Below are positions 16,049-24,255 of a stretch of 64,000 nt of DNA, one piece after another. Position numbers and translations under genes: made by a program. Positions within the stretch are counted from its first letter, which is position 1; each line of letters starts with the position of its first letter. This stretch comes from Candidatus Odyssella sp. (GTDB lineage: Bacteria; Pseudomonadota; Alphaproteobacteria; Paracaedibacterales; Paracaedibacteraceae). The notes beneath the pieces are model-generated. The model was given only the letters and a program-made list of their open reading frames with translations, did not search any database and was not told the DNA's origin. The DNA lies in the NCBI GenBank assembly GCA_020718185.1, contig DYSP01000004.1, positions 1-64,000 on the forward strand, given 5' to 3'.

Positions 16049-16396
16049 ATGACAAATATCACTACTTGGCTTCTTACAAAAATTCGTGGTCAATTGATTG
16101 GCATGGACGCGTATGGCAATAAATATTATCAAGATAACCGTGTTCGAGATAATGGAAAATGCCGCCGATGGGTGATTTATTATGGTGATGTTGAAGCCAG
16201 CAAAGTGCCTGCAGAATGGCATGCTTGGCTGCATTATGTCGTTGATATAGTCCCTGAAAAAATCCATCCTTATCCATGGGAAAAGCCCCATCAACGCAAC
16301 CTTACAGGAACTAAATTTGCCTATAGACCCAGCACGTGGGTTATGACTGGCTTTGTGGATGTGGTAGATTATGAAGCATGGAAACCAAAGCCATAA
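16049..16396 (+). CDS. NDUFA12-family NADH:ubiquinone oxidoreductase accessory protein
   Basis: A 115-residue protein with the NDUFA12 core: GMDAYGNKYYQDNRVRDNGK, RRWVIYYGDVEASKVPAEWHAWLHY and PYPWEKPHQRNLTGT. The family is the 17.2-kDa accessory subunit of mitochondrial complex I; alphaproteobacteria carry the homologue. It likely acts in complex I assembly or stability at the inner membrane. The gene stands alone after fliE. A palindromic stretch follows the stop (GTGGAAAGCC and GGATTTCCAC, 16420-16451). Confidence 0.92.
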   Translation: MTNITTWLLTKIRGQLIGMDAYGNKYYQDNRVRDNGKCRRWVIYYGDVEASKVPAEWHAWLHYVVDIVPEKIHPYPWEKPHQRNLTGTKFAYRPSTWVMTGFVDVVDYEAWKPKP

Positions 16397-16480
16397 ATTT
16401 AACGCAAATTCCATAAAGAGTGGAAAGCCATAGTTGATGACGGATTTCCACAAATTTTATCATTCAATTAGCCGTATGAG

Positions 16481-16498
16481 ACCATTGCATTATTCATC
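16481..16498. repeat. Dispersed motif ATGAGRCCATTGCA (family C)
   Basis: GTATGAGACCATTGCATTAT at this place matches ATATGAGAAACCATTGCATA at 27792 and the reverse of TTGCAATGGCCTCATATAG at 7847. Only short end-like pieces are seen; they may be relics of an insertion element end. Confidence 0.35.
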
Positions 16499-17611
16499 AT
16501 CATCACCATTCATTATATTATAATAAGCTTTGAATACTGTTGCCTCATCAAAATTACGATCTGCTATTGGAATAATTGCCCAGATTTCATTAAACGATGG
16601 TTGCTTATTGCCTTTCTTATATAGTTCGTTTATATATTTACCAACCACAAGAGTAGCATTTCCAAGATTATCCTTTTTTTCCGCAGGTACAGAGATTGCG
16701 GGCTTAGAAATCGAAGCACTTGATCCTTGACCCGCTCGTGAAGCCTGAAGGGCGAACTCAAGATTCCTTTTATCTTCTTCTTGCTGAGCTTCATCCATTT
16801 TTAGAGATTCTGCAATGGCTCGTTGCAGGTCATCTTCAGAACTATCATAGGGAGCATTACTACTGCTTGCTTGAGGCACTGTGGATGGAGATGCATGCAA
16901 TGGAGCACGTGGATTGGGACAATAGTATGTTGTACTGCTCCCTGACGGAGTGAGTGGTTTTGCGCCAAGTGGATTGCTAATAGTCTCAGCTGTCTTTCTT
17001 AATGTACGTTGATTATCTAGTGATTCATTGCCGCTAAATCCCCATGTTTTTACTGCGTCATGTAATTTGATAATATTCTTTCTACCTTGGTCATTTTTAA
17101 TAATTTCAGCAAGCCATTGGCTTATTAATTTCGGATCTATTCCTCGTATATCTCTCCATATATTAACTAAATCGTCTTCCTTCATTTCTGTATATGAAAT
17201 TTGGTTTTGATAGACGTTCAAATCAATTTGAGATTGGTCAGTTTTTCTTGTTTGAGCAATTTGGTCAGGAATCGCAGGAGTCAAAGTAAAAGAGAACGAT
17301 AATTTGGGCCACCCAGTCATTAAACTTTTTTCTAACCCGTTTTCTCGATTATATATACCTTTGTTATTATAATCATTATAAGTTGCTATAAACGTGTCTT
17401 CTTGATAAGGATTTATGTTATATCTGAAGCGACAAAATGTTATTTCTTGGTTTAATCTTCGTTGAACATCTTGAACAACAATCTCACTTTGAATAACAGG
17501 CATGTTTGATTGTAATAAAGGGTAGATATATATAGATTCAAACTCTGTATTTACAAAATTATTAAATGTGTACCTGTCTGATAAAAAGAATCTGTTTTCT
17601 TGTATAGACAC
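16490..17611 (-). CDS. Protein with ubiquitin-interacting motifs (main frame)
   Basis: A 373-residue frame opened by GTG at 17611. No enzyme domain is recognised in residues 1-210. Residues 258-272 read SEDDLQRAIAESLKM, which fits the ubiquitin-interacting motif pattern L-x-x-A-[IL]-x-x-S-[LM] preceded by acidic residues. Residues 279-294 (EDKRNLEFALQASRAG) form a weaker second copy. A Ser/Pro-rich linker precedes them, and a helical C-terminal segment (PSFNEIWAIIPIADRNF) ends the chain. UIMs are eukaryotic ubiquitin-binding helices, and in host-associated bacteria they mark candidate effectors. The frame extends upstream in register without a start (HRFPDGTYWVLNAVPQTYL) to near 17733, where a signal peptide lies in another frame (17730-17855). 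The real gene is probably about 450 residues with a one-base insertion. Confidence 0.65.
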   Translation of the reverse strand: MSIQENRFFLSDRYTFNNFVNTEFESIYIYPLLQSNMPVIQSEIVVQDVQRRLNQEITFCRFRYNINPYQEDTFIATYNDYNNKGIYNRENGLEKSLMTGWPKLSFSFTLTPAIPDQIAQTRKTDQSQIDLNVYQNQISYTEMKEDDLVNIWRDIRGIDPKLISQWLAEIIKNDQGRKNIIKLHDAVKTWGFSGNESLDNQRTLRKTAETISNPLGAKPLTPSGSSTTYYCPNPRAPLHASPSTVPQASSSNAPYDSSEDDLQRAIAESLKMDEAQQEEDKRNLEFALQASRAGQGSSASISKPAISVPAEKKDNLGNATLVVGKYINELYKKGNKQPSFNEIWAIIPIADRNFDEATVFKAYYNIMNGDDDE

Positions 17612-17729
17612 CGGAAAAATATGACTAGATAGGTTTAGATAGGTTTGAGGAACAGCGTTTAATACCCAATATGTTCCATCTGGAAAACGGTGTGGTTTCC
17701 CCAGACCATTCTTTGTATAACCACCCCCA

Positions 17730-17855
17730 TCATATCATTCGCATGAGTGCTGCTGGTGTTAGATGTGCAGCCGGACATTGTGGGGTGTCGTCAATCGCAT
17801 AAGCAGCCGTCGTTATTAAAGAAATGACCGCAATCGTCTTTATTTTAAATTTCAT
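17730..17855 (-). pseudogene. Signal-peptide segment of the UIM protein, out of frame with the main ORF
   Basis: ATG at 17855 follows GGAATAAAAA and encodes MKFKIKTIAVISLITTAAYA, then IDDTPQCPAAHLTPAALMRM before TGA at 17730-17732. Removing one base after the ATG codon at the end would continue as YDGGGYTKNGLGKPHRFPDG in the frame of the UIM ORF. The signal peptide plus continuing protein-like sequence in the other frame argues for one secreted protein broken by a single-base insertion. Confidence 0.6.
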
Positions 17856-17985
17856 TTTTTATTCCTTATTTTTAAGAAATAATGCCCCACTCTTAAAATA
17901 TTAACTATTATAATATTAATTTATTATTAATGTGAGTTGGACATAAGAACTACCTAAGTTATTATACATGAGGCAATGGCCTACA

Positions 17986-18912
17986 TCACGCTGCATCTTT
18001 TAAAGATTGTTCTAAAGCCACATGAGATGTGATCTTGCGTTGTGATTTTTTGATTAAAACTAAGACATTCCCTAAAAAAATAAATCCTACCCCAACACAA
18101 GCACTGAAAGACCAAGAAAAATTTTCAAATATTGTTGAAATAACAAGCGCGACTACAGGTGTTAATAGTAAAGCATATGCTGCCTTACTGGCACCAATGC
18201 GCCCCAACAGCGTTAGGTAACACCCAAAGGCCACAATCGATCCCAAGAAACTTAGATAAAAAAGAGATCCTACATAAGAAATAGACCAATCAAATGTCAT
18301 AGGCACACCCTTAATAGCAGCCACGATTAAGGTAAACAAACCACCATAAGCCATCGCATATGCATTTGATTCCATCACTGGTAGGTGGTTTTTTTGATTG
18401 CGCGCTGATAGCATATTTCCCCATGACGCACTGCCTGCTCCTGCCAGCCCAAGTAGCATGCCAACCATTGTGCCACTTGAAAAATCAAGCGTCACGAGTT
18501 GTGGCCAAAAGATAATCGCAATTCCACATATCCCTAAAATAGCACCAATCACAACAGGCAGATTTACAGAAGTTCGATAAAAAACAGCAGAATTAACAAT
18601 GTTAAAAATCATAATGGTTGAAAACACCACAGCATTAAGGCCACTGGCAAGATAGTTCGTTGCCCAATAAAGACACAAGTAATTTACTGAAAAAAGAAAT
18701 ATTCCTTGCGTTATAAGAAACAAATGATTTTTTAAAGAAAATCGCAGATTAAGTCCGCGAAAAGAACACCAGAAAAAAAGAATAAGTGATGCTAAAATAA
18801 AACGATACCCAACAGAGACATCCGGCGACACAACGCCTAGTTGATACTTAATTGCATACCAGGTCGACCCCCAAGATAAAACGGTTCCTAAATAAAGCAA
18901 TATATTTTGCAT
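17986..18912 (-). CDS. EamA/DMT-superfamily transporter
   Basis: A 308-residue inner-membrane protein with about ten hydrophobic helices in two repeats, the RhaT/EamA arrangement. LYLGTVLSWGSTWYAIKYQL opens the first repeat; GRIGASKAAYALLLTPVVAL near the C-terminus is the typical end of the second. Such transporters export or import small metabolites; the substrate cannot be read from sequence. It stands alone, and a GNAT-gene relic lies upstream. Confidence 0.85.
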   Translation of the reverse strand: MQNILLYLGTVLSWGSTWYAIKYQLGVVSPDVSVGYRFILASLILFFWCSFRGLNLRFSLKNHLFLITQGIFLFSVNYLCLYWATNYLASGLNAVVFSTIMIFNIVNSAVFYRTSVNLPVVIGAILGICGIAIIFWPQLVTLDFSSGTMVGMLLGLAGAGSASWGNMLSARNQKNHLPVMESNAYAMAYGGLFTLIVAAIKGVPMTFDWSISYVGSLFYLSFLGSIVAFGCYLTLLGRIGASKAAYALLLTPVVALVISTIFENFSWSFSACVGVGFIFLGNVLVLIKKSQRKITSHVALEQSLKDAA

Positions 18913-19035
18913 GGTTTTTACTCTTTTTTGAGCTACCCTTACTATAGATCAAATCATCTGAAATTGTAAGATATGTCGATACAATATTTTTCACTAATAA
19001 AAAAAACATACTGACTATTTTTTACTCTTCAAAAA

Positions 19036-19286
19036 TTATACCGATTTTAACAACGAATCATAAGTTCTTATCCAACACTTAAGCCTATTTTCTTCCTCTT
19101 TCACCGATCCGTCTGATTGACACGTATTATAAGGTGTTAAGAAATTAAATCCTTGTTCTTGAAAATGATATTTTCCCCATAATACAAATAGGGGAAGTTA
19201 TAAAATTCGCTCACGCGCATCTGAGATAAAACACGTAAATATGGCTCTATCGTCTTTCCTTTAAAAACAACAATACGAAATGCCAT
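19036..19286 (-). pseudogene. GNAT acetyltransferase remnant, frameshifted
   Basis: ATG at 19286 gives MAFRIVVFKGKTIEPYLRVL and a GNAT-like EFYNFPYLYYGE motif (compare FREFPYLYDG in acetyltransferases). The frame then fails, and the next frame continues KYHFQEQGFNFLTPYNTC to a stop at 19036. The central acetyl-CoA-binding part is missing, so this is an eroded gene. Outside this remnant the gap between 18913 and 19454 holds no gene that I can see. Confidence 0.5.
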
Positions 19287-19454
19287 TACTATTTCCTCTA
19301 AAATTACAATAGGTTTTTGTCAATTTTATATTACTTTATTGTGTTCTCACAACAACAATCTATTTAAAAAAAAGAACCTTCCCCATAGCTTTATTGTATC
19401 AAATAATTATTTTCTTTAATTTTATGAATACTAACTTCTATTTTAGGAAATATA

Positions 19455-20123
19455 ATGAAAAACAAAATTATATTCGCTTCTTTATTGAGCATATTGCCAC
19501 TTGCTTCTGTAAATGCGAGTCAATGCGGAACATGGTCTGCTGGTATTCAAATGAGCACACTTGGTGCTGGCGCCCACTTGGCCTATAAATTTAATGACTA
19601 TTTCAAATTGAGAGGTATGGTTAATTACTTTCAATATAACAAGTCAATTAGCGCGAGTGACTTTGACATAGATGGCAAATTGAAGTTTTTAACAGTTGGT
19701 CTACTCGGTGATTTCCATTTGTTACAAAACGGATTTCGCGTGACAGCGGGTTTGGTTTATAATGACAACCGCGCCACCTTAAATGCAAAAACGATTAAGT
19801 CCTTTACAGTTAATGGCAGAACTTATACCCCTGCAGAAATTGGCCAAGTAGATGGCTCTATAGATTTCCGCCCATTTGCTCCTTACTTGGGAATGGGTTA
19901 TGATAGCGGTCATAATGATAGAGCTGGCCTTGGATTTACCGCTGATGTTGGCGTTTTATTCCAAGGGAAAGTCCGCGGAAAAGTTAATAACATTACTGGT
20001 TTACTACGAAACGATCCTCAAGCTATCAGTGATGTAAAAGACGAAGTTGTCAATGAAGTCAATGATAAAACATGGATAAAAGCCTATCCTGTTATTTCAC
20101 TCGGTGTTAACTATAAGTTCTAA
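19455..20123 (+). CDS. Outer membrane beta-barrel protein
   Basis: A 222-residue protein with a signal peptide (KNKIIFASLLSILPLASVNA) and alternating hydrophobic strands typical of small porin-like barrels: HLAYKFNDYFKLRGMVNYF, FLTVGLLGDFHLL and FAPYLGMGYDS. It ends in SLGVNYKF, a terminal Phe that fits recognition by the Bam machinery. AGGA precedes the start. A strong terminator follows. The specific role is unknown; an adhesin- or OmpW-like surface protein is possible. Confidence 0.75.
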   Translation: MKNKIIFASLLSILPLASVNASQCGTWSAGIQMSTLGAGAHLAYKFNDYFKLRGMVNYFQYNKSISASDFDIDGKLKFLTVGLLGDFHLLQNGFRVTAGLVYNDNRATLNAKTIKSFTVNGRTYTPAEIGQVDGSIDFRPFAPYLGMGYDSGHNDRAGLGFTADVGVLFQGKVRGKVNNITGLLRNDPQAISDVKDEVVNEVNDKTWIKAYPVISLGVNYKF

Positions 20124-20134
20124 AAATAAAAGAG

Positions 20135-20168
20135 AGCCAAGCCTTATTCACACAGGCTTGGCTTTCTT
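20135..20168 (+). terminator. Rho-independent terminator
   Basis: AGCCAAGCC and GGCTTGGCT form a perfect nine-base stem with loop TTATTCACACA, followed by TTCTTTG. It ends the outer membrane protein gene 11 nt after its stop. Confidence 0.9.
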
Positions 20169-20176
20169 TGTAAAAC

Positions 20177-20563
20177 ATGATTAACTGGATTTACTTACTA
20201 AAAACAGTTAGAGTTTTGATGGTTTATTTTATTAGCACAATAGGGCTTCTGATTCTTTCAAATGTTTTTATGACCTATGCCTGGTTTGGTCATCTTAAAG
20301 ATTTTTCAAAAAGCCCTCTATGGATGGTGATTCTTCTAAGCTGGTTAATTGCAGGCCTAGAGTATATTTTCCTTATTCCAGCCACCCGCATTGGCTTTTT
20401 TCAGGCCCATTTAAATTTAACACAACTTAAAATATTACAAGAATTGATCACTCTAGCTGTTTTTATTCCTTTTTCTTTTTACTATATGGGGCACCCCCTT
20501 ACCTTAAACTATCTTTATGCTGGCCTATGTTTAATGGGGGCTGTTTACTTTATCTTTAAATGA
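20177..20563 (+). CDS. DUF486 family membrane protein
   Basis: A 128-residue, four-helix protein. LLILSNVFMTYAWFGHLKDF, LLSWLIAGLEYIFLIPATRIG, LTQLKILQELITLAVFIPFS and LYAGLCLMGAVYFIFK are the DUF486 signatures; the family is usually about 115 residues. A start at the second Met (20219) would give that length, so the first 14 residues may be extra. The family belongs to the small drug/metabolite transporter clan and has no established substrate. Confidence 0.88.
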   Translation: MINWIYLLKTVRVLMVYFISTIGLLILSNVFMTYAWFGHLKDFSKSPLWMVILLSWLIAGLEYIFLIPATRIGFFQAHLNLTQLKILQELITLAVFIPFSFYYMGHPLTLNYLYAGLCLMGAVYFIFK

Positions 20564-20654
20564 ATTAATTTAAAGAGTAGAAAAAATTAATTGTAAAAAT
20601 CTATATTCAATGCATAAAGTCATCTGAATAAAAACCTTAGGATTCAATTTAAAA

Positions 20655-21263
20655 ATGAGCACTTTTAACAACGTGCATATCAATCATCTATTAATCTTAA
20701 GCTTATTTGTTTGCCCCTTAGCCTTAGCAAAAATACATCCTGATAATAGTTTATGTGGAAAATACATAGAAACTGTTGCCCAAGAAACAAATGTGCCACC
20801 AGAAGTTATTTGGGCGGTTGCACGTAGCGAAAGCAACCTTGGCAAACTAGGCCCTTGGCCGTGGACTATCAACATTCATGGAAAAGGGTATTATTTTAAA
20901 TCTAAGAAAGAAATGCTTACATTCATACATAAAAAAACCAAGAAAAATCGATACTTGAGCATTGATATTGGTTGTATGCAGTTAAACACCATCTATCACA
21001 AGCACAAATTTAAAAATCTTGAAGAAATGGCAGATATTCATAAAAATATGTTGGTTGCTGCACGATATTTACGAGAACTTTATGAATCAAACAAACGAGA
21101 ACGTGCCCATAAAAAGTTACCTAGCAGCAGAATATGGGGTTATGCTGTTGGTGATTATCATTCTCAAAGAAGTTTAAGAGGTGCTAAATATATTACCCGC
21201 ACCTCAAAGTTTTTAATGACTCACCCTGCATGGTATGACGGTCTTTTTCCAGATATTAATTAA
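20655..21263 (+). CDS. Lytic transglycosylase (SLT-type)
   Basis: A 202-residue protein with a signal peptide (ending in PLALA). The SLT core shows PPEVIWAVARSESNLGKLGPWPWT with the catalytic Glu in SES, a TINIHGKGYYF segment, SIDIGCMQLNTIYHKHKF and MLVAARYLREL. Such enzymes cleave peptidoglycan and often open the wall for secretion systems or pili. No obvious partner genes are next to it. A repeat element starts immediately after the stop. Confidence 0.9.
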   Translation: MSTFNNVHINHLLILSLFVCPLALAKIHPDNSLCGKYIETVAQETNVPPEVIWAVARSESNLGKLGPWPWTINIHGKGYYFKSKKEMLTFIHKKTKKNRYLSIDIGCMQLNTIYHKHKFKNLEEMADIHKNMLVAARYLRELYESNKRERAHKKLPSSRIWGYAVGDYHSQRSLRGAKYITRTSKFLMTHPAWYDGLFPDIN

Positions 21264-21457
21264 CCTGAGTTCGATATAAGAATTGCAGAAAATGTATAAA
21301 AACGAAGAAATCCGTCATCACGAGGCTCCGAAGCTTTAGCGAAGGAGACGCGGATCCATGTATTAACAGTCTGGATCGCCACACTGCACTTTGTTTCGTT
21401 CGCGATGACGCGGATTTTCTAATCTTTCATGACTTCTTACATCGAATTCACGTTAAT
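21262..21457. mobile_element. MITE-like element: palindromic repeat bounded by inverted 23-bp ends
   Basis: The left end TTAACCTGAGTTCGATATAA-GAA begins at the stop of the transglycosylase. The right end TTCTTACATCGAATTCACG-TTAA is its inverted near-copy. Between them lies the family A palindrome (ATCCGTCATCACGAGG at 21310 and CGCGATGACGCGGAT at 21402). Single end-motifs also occur near 7765, 17929 and 31870. No ORF is present. A non-autonomous mobile element is likely, though no target duplication is evident. Confidence 0.6.
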
Positions 21458-21520
21458 TAGGCTCTATTCTCTTAATTTTGCTCTGGTTTTTAGTAAGCAA
21501 AGATTATTTATTGATAATTT

Positions 21521-22892
21521 CTATTTTATTCCTGTTACATTTCCTTCTTGATCGACTTGAAATTTGTTAGATATCAAAATTTCAGGTGATTCTTTTGCTT
21601 GTTTTGCCGTGGTATTAAAGCAGAGGGTTAAGCTTTTTAACTTTGACAAAGCACTTTTATTTTCATCTAAAATTTTTGCATTCTCAAGGCGTTTTATTTG
21701 AGATTCATGATCATTCATCACATTTAAAATAAAGGTTAGACCGTGATTGAGTGCAAAGGAAAGTCTTTCTTCAGGCGTGCTTCCGCATTTAGGATTATCT
21801 TTAAAATTCAATAACACAGCTGGTATATAAGTAGGTGTTCTGCCTAACCAACCTGTCAATGGATCAAATCCTTCAAGAATCACAGATTGCTGTTTCAGTT
21901 GAAGAAATGCGTCTTTAAGCATATCACCTTGTTGCGACGTATAAAACCGCATCATTGCACCAATTCTGGTAAGAATTCGCCCCTCTTTTGTTTCTGGGTT
22001 AAGCCCTAACCACTGTGCTCTTTTTTTAATATAATATTTTAGGACTGCAGGCTCATCTTGCATTGCTAAAAGTTTTAATGTTTCACCAATAACAATCATT
22101 GTTTGATGGATATTTTCATTGTATGTCAGTGATCCTTCAGAATTAACATGAGCTAAAGCACCTGCAATGTCGCAGCTATGAACAAACAGAAAAAAATCAA
22201 TCACTTCTGGGTTTGTTTTTGCAACATCAGTTTTTTTAAGAAGAGTTAGCATTTCTGGCCCGCCTTCCAAATGGGTCAAATGACCTAAGTGTATAGGAAA
22301 TTCTTTTTTTAGCCATTCCTTAACCGTGGGTGAAAGTTTTTTATAACTTGGAAAAATATCGGGGCATTTATCTAAAACAAGATGAAGAAAATGATCATGA
22401 TCTGGTTCTTCAATACCATATTCTTTTGCCAATTTTCGTGCTTCTTTTGTTTTACTCATGTCACCAAAAATCAAAGCCATCTTCATAGCGTCGTGCAGAT
22501 CAGTATTTTGTTTGATAAGGGCTCTTGCTGCATCCCCAGCTGCTTTAAAACTTGCAAAGGTAAGGGCAGTTTCAGCAGGTTGATTTTTTGTAAAATTTTG
22601 TACGCTTCTTCATCGGCTTGTAAAAATAACTCAAGATCTTTAAGCGTATGAAGTGTGCGATCTAGTTCATCATAGGACTTGCCAAACAATAATTGTGATA
22701 ACTTAATGTGCTGTGAACGCTTGTCCCTTCTTGCGCTTGACGAACATCTTTATCAGCAAGCCAATAAAGTTCTGAGTAGGTTTCAAGCTGCGCATTGACC
22801 CAAGCGAGATCCCCAACAGTGGCACCAAGCGGCGTTGCTTTGATCGCAAGTAAAGTAATAAATAGAAGTTGGAATAAAGATTTTTTAATCAT
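21521..22892 (-). pseudogene. Secreted protein of unknown function, broken into three frames
   Basis: Three consecutive frames read as one protein. It begins with ATG at 22892: signal peptide (KKSLFQLLFITLLAIKATPLG), then ATVGDLAWVNAQLETYSELY. Frame 2 continues DKRSQHIKLSQLLFGKSYDE, and frame 3 continues NQPAETALTFASFKAAGDAA to the stop at 21521. The jumps are explained by loss of one G in GGGG near 22730 and one A in a seven-A run near 22590. The C-terminal piece of 321 residues is helical and contains VHSCDIAGALAHVNSEGS, an HD-like cluster. I recognise no family. The whole would be about 450 residues. Confidence 0.65.
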
Positions 22893-22933
22893 TTAAACAG
22901 TATCTTTCTCGTTAAAACCTCAGATTCAATTGC

Positions 22934-23530
22934 TTATAGAATCCCTCGACGTGCTTGAAAGGCAGTAAATAAAGTGCCTTCATCCAAATAATCCAATTCA
23001 CCCCCAATAGGCACCCCATGTGCGAGTGCTGTCATGATGACGGGAAAATCTTTTAATTGATCTGTCAGATAATGGATAGTTGTTTGTCCATCAACCGTCG
23101 CACTAAGTGCAAGAACAACTTCCTTGATCTCTGATTTTACAAGACGTTCTAGTAAACTGTTGATAGCAAGTTGTTGGGGGCCGACCCCATCGATGGCTGA
23201 TAATACGCCCCCTAAAATATGATAGTATCCCTTAAATATGTTGGCACGTTCAATCGCCCACAAGTCTGAAACATCCTCAACAACACATAATAAAGTTGGG
23301 TCTCGACGTGTATCTTGGCATACGTTACAAGGATCACTGGCATCTAAATTATGACAAATAGTGCATGTAACAATTTTTGCCTCTGCATCTTGCATTGATT
23401 GAATGAGGGGGAGAAAAACTTGTTCCCGTTTTTTTAAAAGATGTAGTGCCAGACGCCGTCCAGAACGTGGGCCAAGGCCAGGAAGCTTGCTTAAAAACTG
23501 TATAAGCCGTTGAATTTCATTGTTTTTCAT
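22934..23530 (-). CDS. recR: Recombination protein RecR
   Basis: A 198-residue RecR with an N-terminal helix-hairpin-helix (KLPGLGPRSGRRLALHLL), a four-cysteine zinc site (CTICHNLDASDPCNVC) and a Toprim domain (LCVVEDVSDLWAIE, then EVVLALSATVDGQTTIHYL). It loads RecA with RecF/RecO. The start overlaps the radC stop by ATGA, suggesting radC-recR coupling. Confidence 0.96.
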   Translation of the reverse strand: MKNNEIQRLIQFLSKLPGLGPRSGRRLALHLLKKREQVFLPLIQSMQDAEAKIVTCTICHNLDASDPCNVCQDTRRDPTLLCVVEDVSDLWAIERANIFKGYYHILGGVLSAIDGVGPQQLAINSLLERLVKSEIKEVVLALSATVDGQTTIHYLTDQLKDFPVIMTALAHGVPIGGELDYLDEGTLFTAFQARRGIL

Positions 23531-24255
23531 AATAACCCCATTGACTTAAATGACTTATGTTTGCCTTTGCCGATGACAATGTGATCATGTAGGCGAATAC
23601 CTAATTGTGACCCAATTTCTTGAATTTTTAAGGTTAGTTCAATATCTGCACGTGAGGGAGATGGGTCACCACTTGGATGATTATGCACCAAAATAATCGC
23701 ACAAGCATTGACCTCTAAGGCTCGACGCATCACTTCTCGGGGATAAATAGGTGTATGATTCACGGTTCCTATTTGTTGTACTTCGTCACAAATCAGCTGA
23801 TTTTTTTGGTCTAAAAATAATAATCGAAGTTGTTCTTGATGATTATACGACATTCTTGCTGTACAATATTCAATCACTTGATGCCAGCTTTGCAACACCA
23901 TTTTGCCTTGTAAATTTTCCTGCATCGATCGTCCCATCAAACTATAAACAAGTTTGATGACATGAATGACAGCATCACCGACGCCGCTTATTTCCTTTAA
24001 GGCTTGAGGGCTTGCACCAAAAACACCAAGTAGGCTTCCAAATTTTGCAAGCAAATTTTTGGCAATTAGTTTTACATCTGCTCTTGGAATTCCACAAAAC
24101 AGCAATAACTCTAATAGTTCATAATCATGCAGAGCCTGCTCACCGGATAAATTAAATTTTTCCTTTAGACGTTGACGATGCCCCGTATAATGCGGAGCTA
24201 CGGCTTTTGAAAGCTCAGGCTTAGCTTTCACTAACGGTGAAGATTTCACAACCAT
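23527..24255 (-). CDS. radC: RadC/MPN-domain DNA repair-associated protein
   Basis: A 242-residue RadC with an N-terminal helix-hairpin-helix region (LKEISGVGDAVIHVIKLVYSL) and the MPN+ (JAMM-like) metal motif HNHPSGDPSPSRAD, with the upstream Glu-bearing region (DEVQQIGTVNHTPIYPREVM). The family was once linked to DNA repair; its biochemical role is unresolved. The start overlaps the methionine aminopeptidase end by 35 nt and recR follows with an ATGA overlap. Confidence 0.94.
   Translation of the reverse strand: MVVKSSPLVKAKPELSKAVAPHYTGHRQRLKEKFNLSGEQALHDYELLELLLFCGIPRADVKLIAKNLLAKFGSLLGVFGASPQALKEISGVGDAVIHVIKLVYSLMGRSMQENLQGKMVLQSWHQVIEYCTARMSYNHQEQLRLLFLDQKNQLICDEVQQIGTVNHTPIYPREVMRRALEVNACAIILVHNHPSGDPSPSRADIELTLKIQEIGSQLGIRLHDHIVIGKGKHKSFKSMGLL

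Noticed and set aside
16398-16470. Palindrome after the NDUFA12 gene (GTGGAAAGCC and GGATTTCCAC) considered as a new element.
   Set aside because: Only one copy was found and the T-tract is weak; it may be a terminator or a chance stem.
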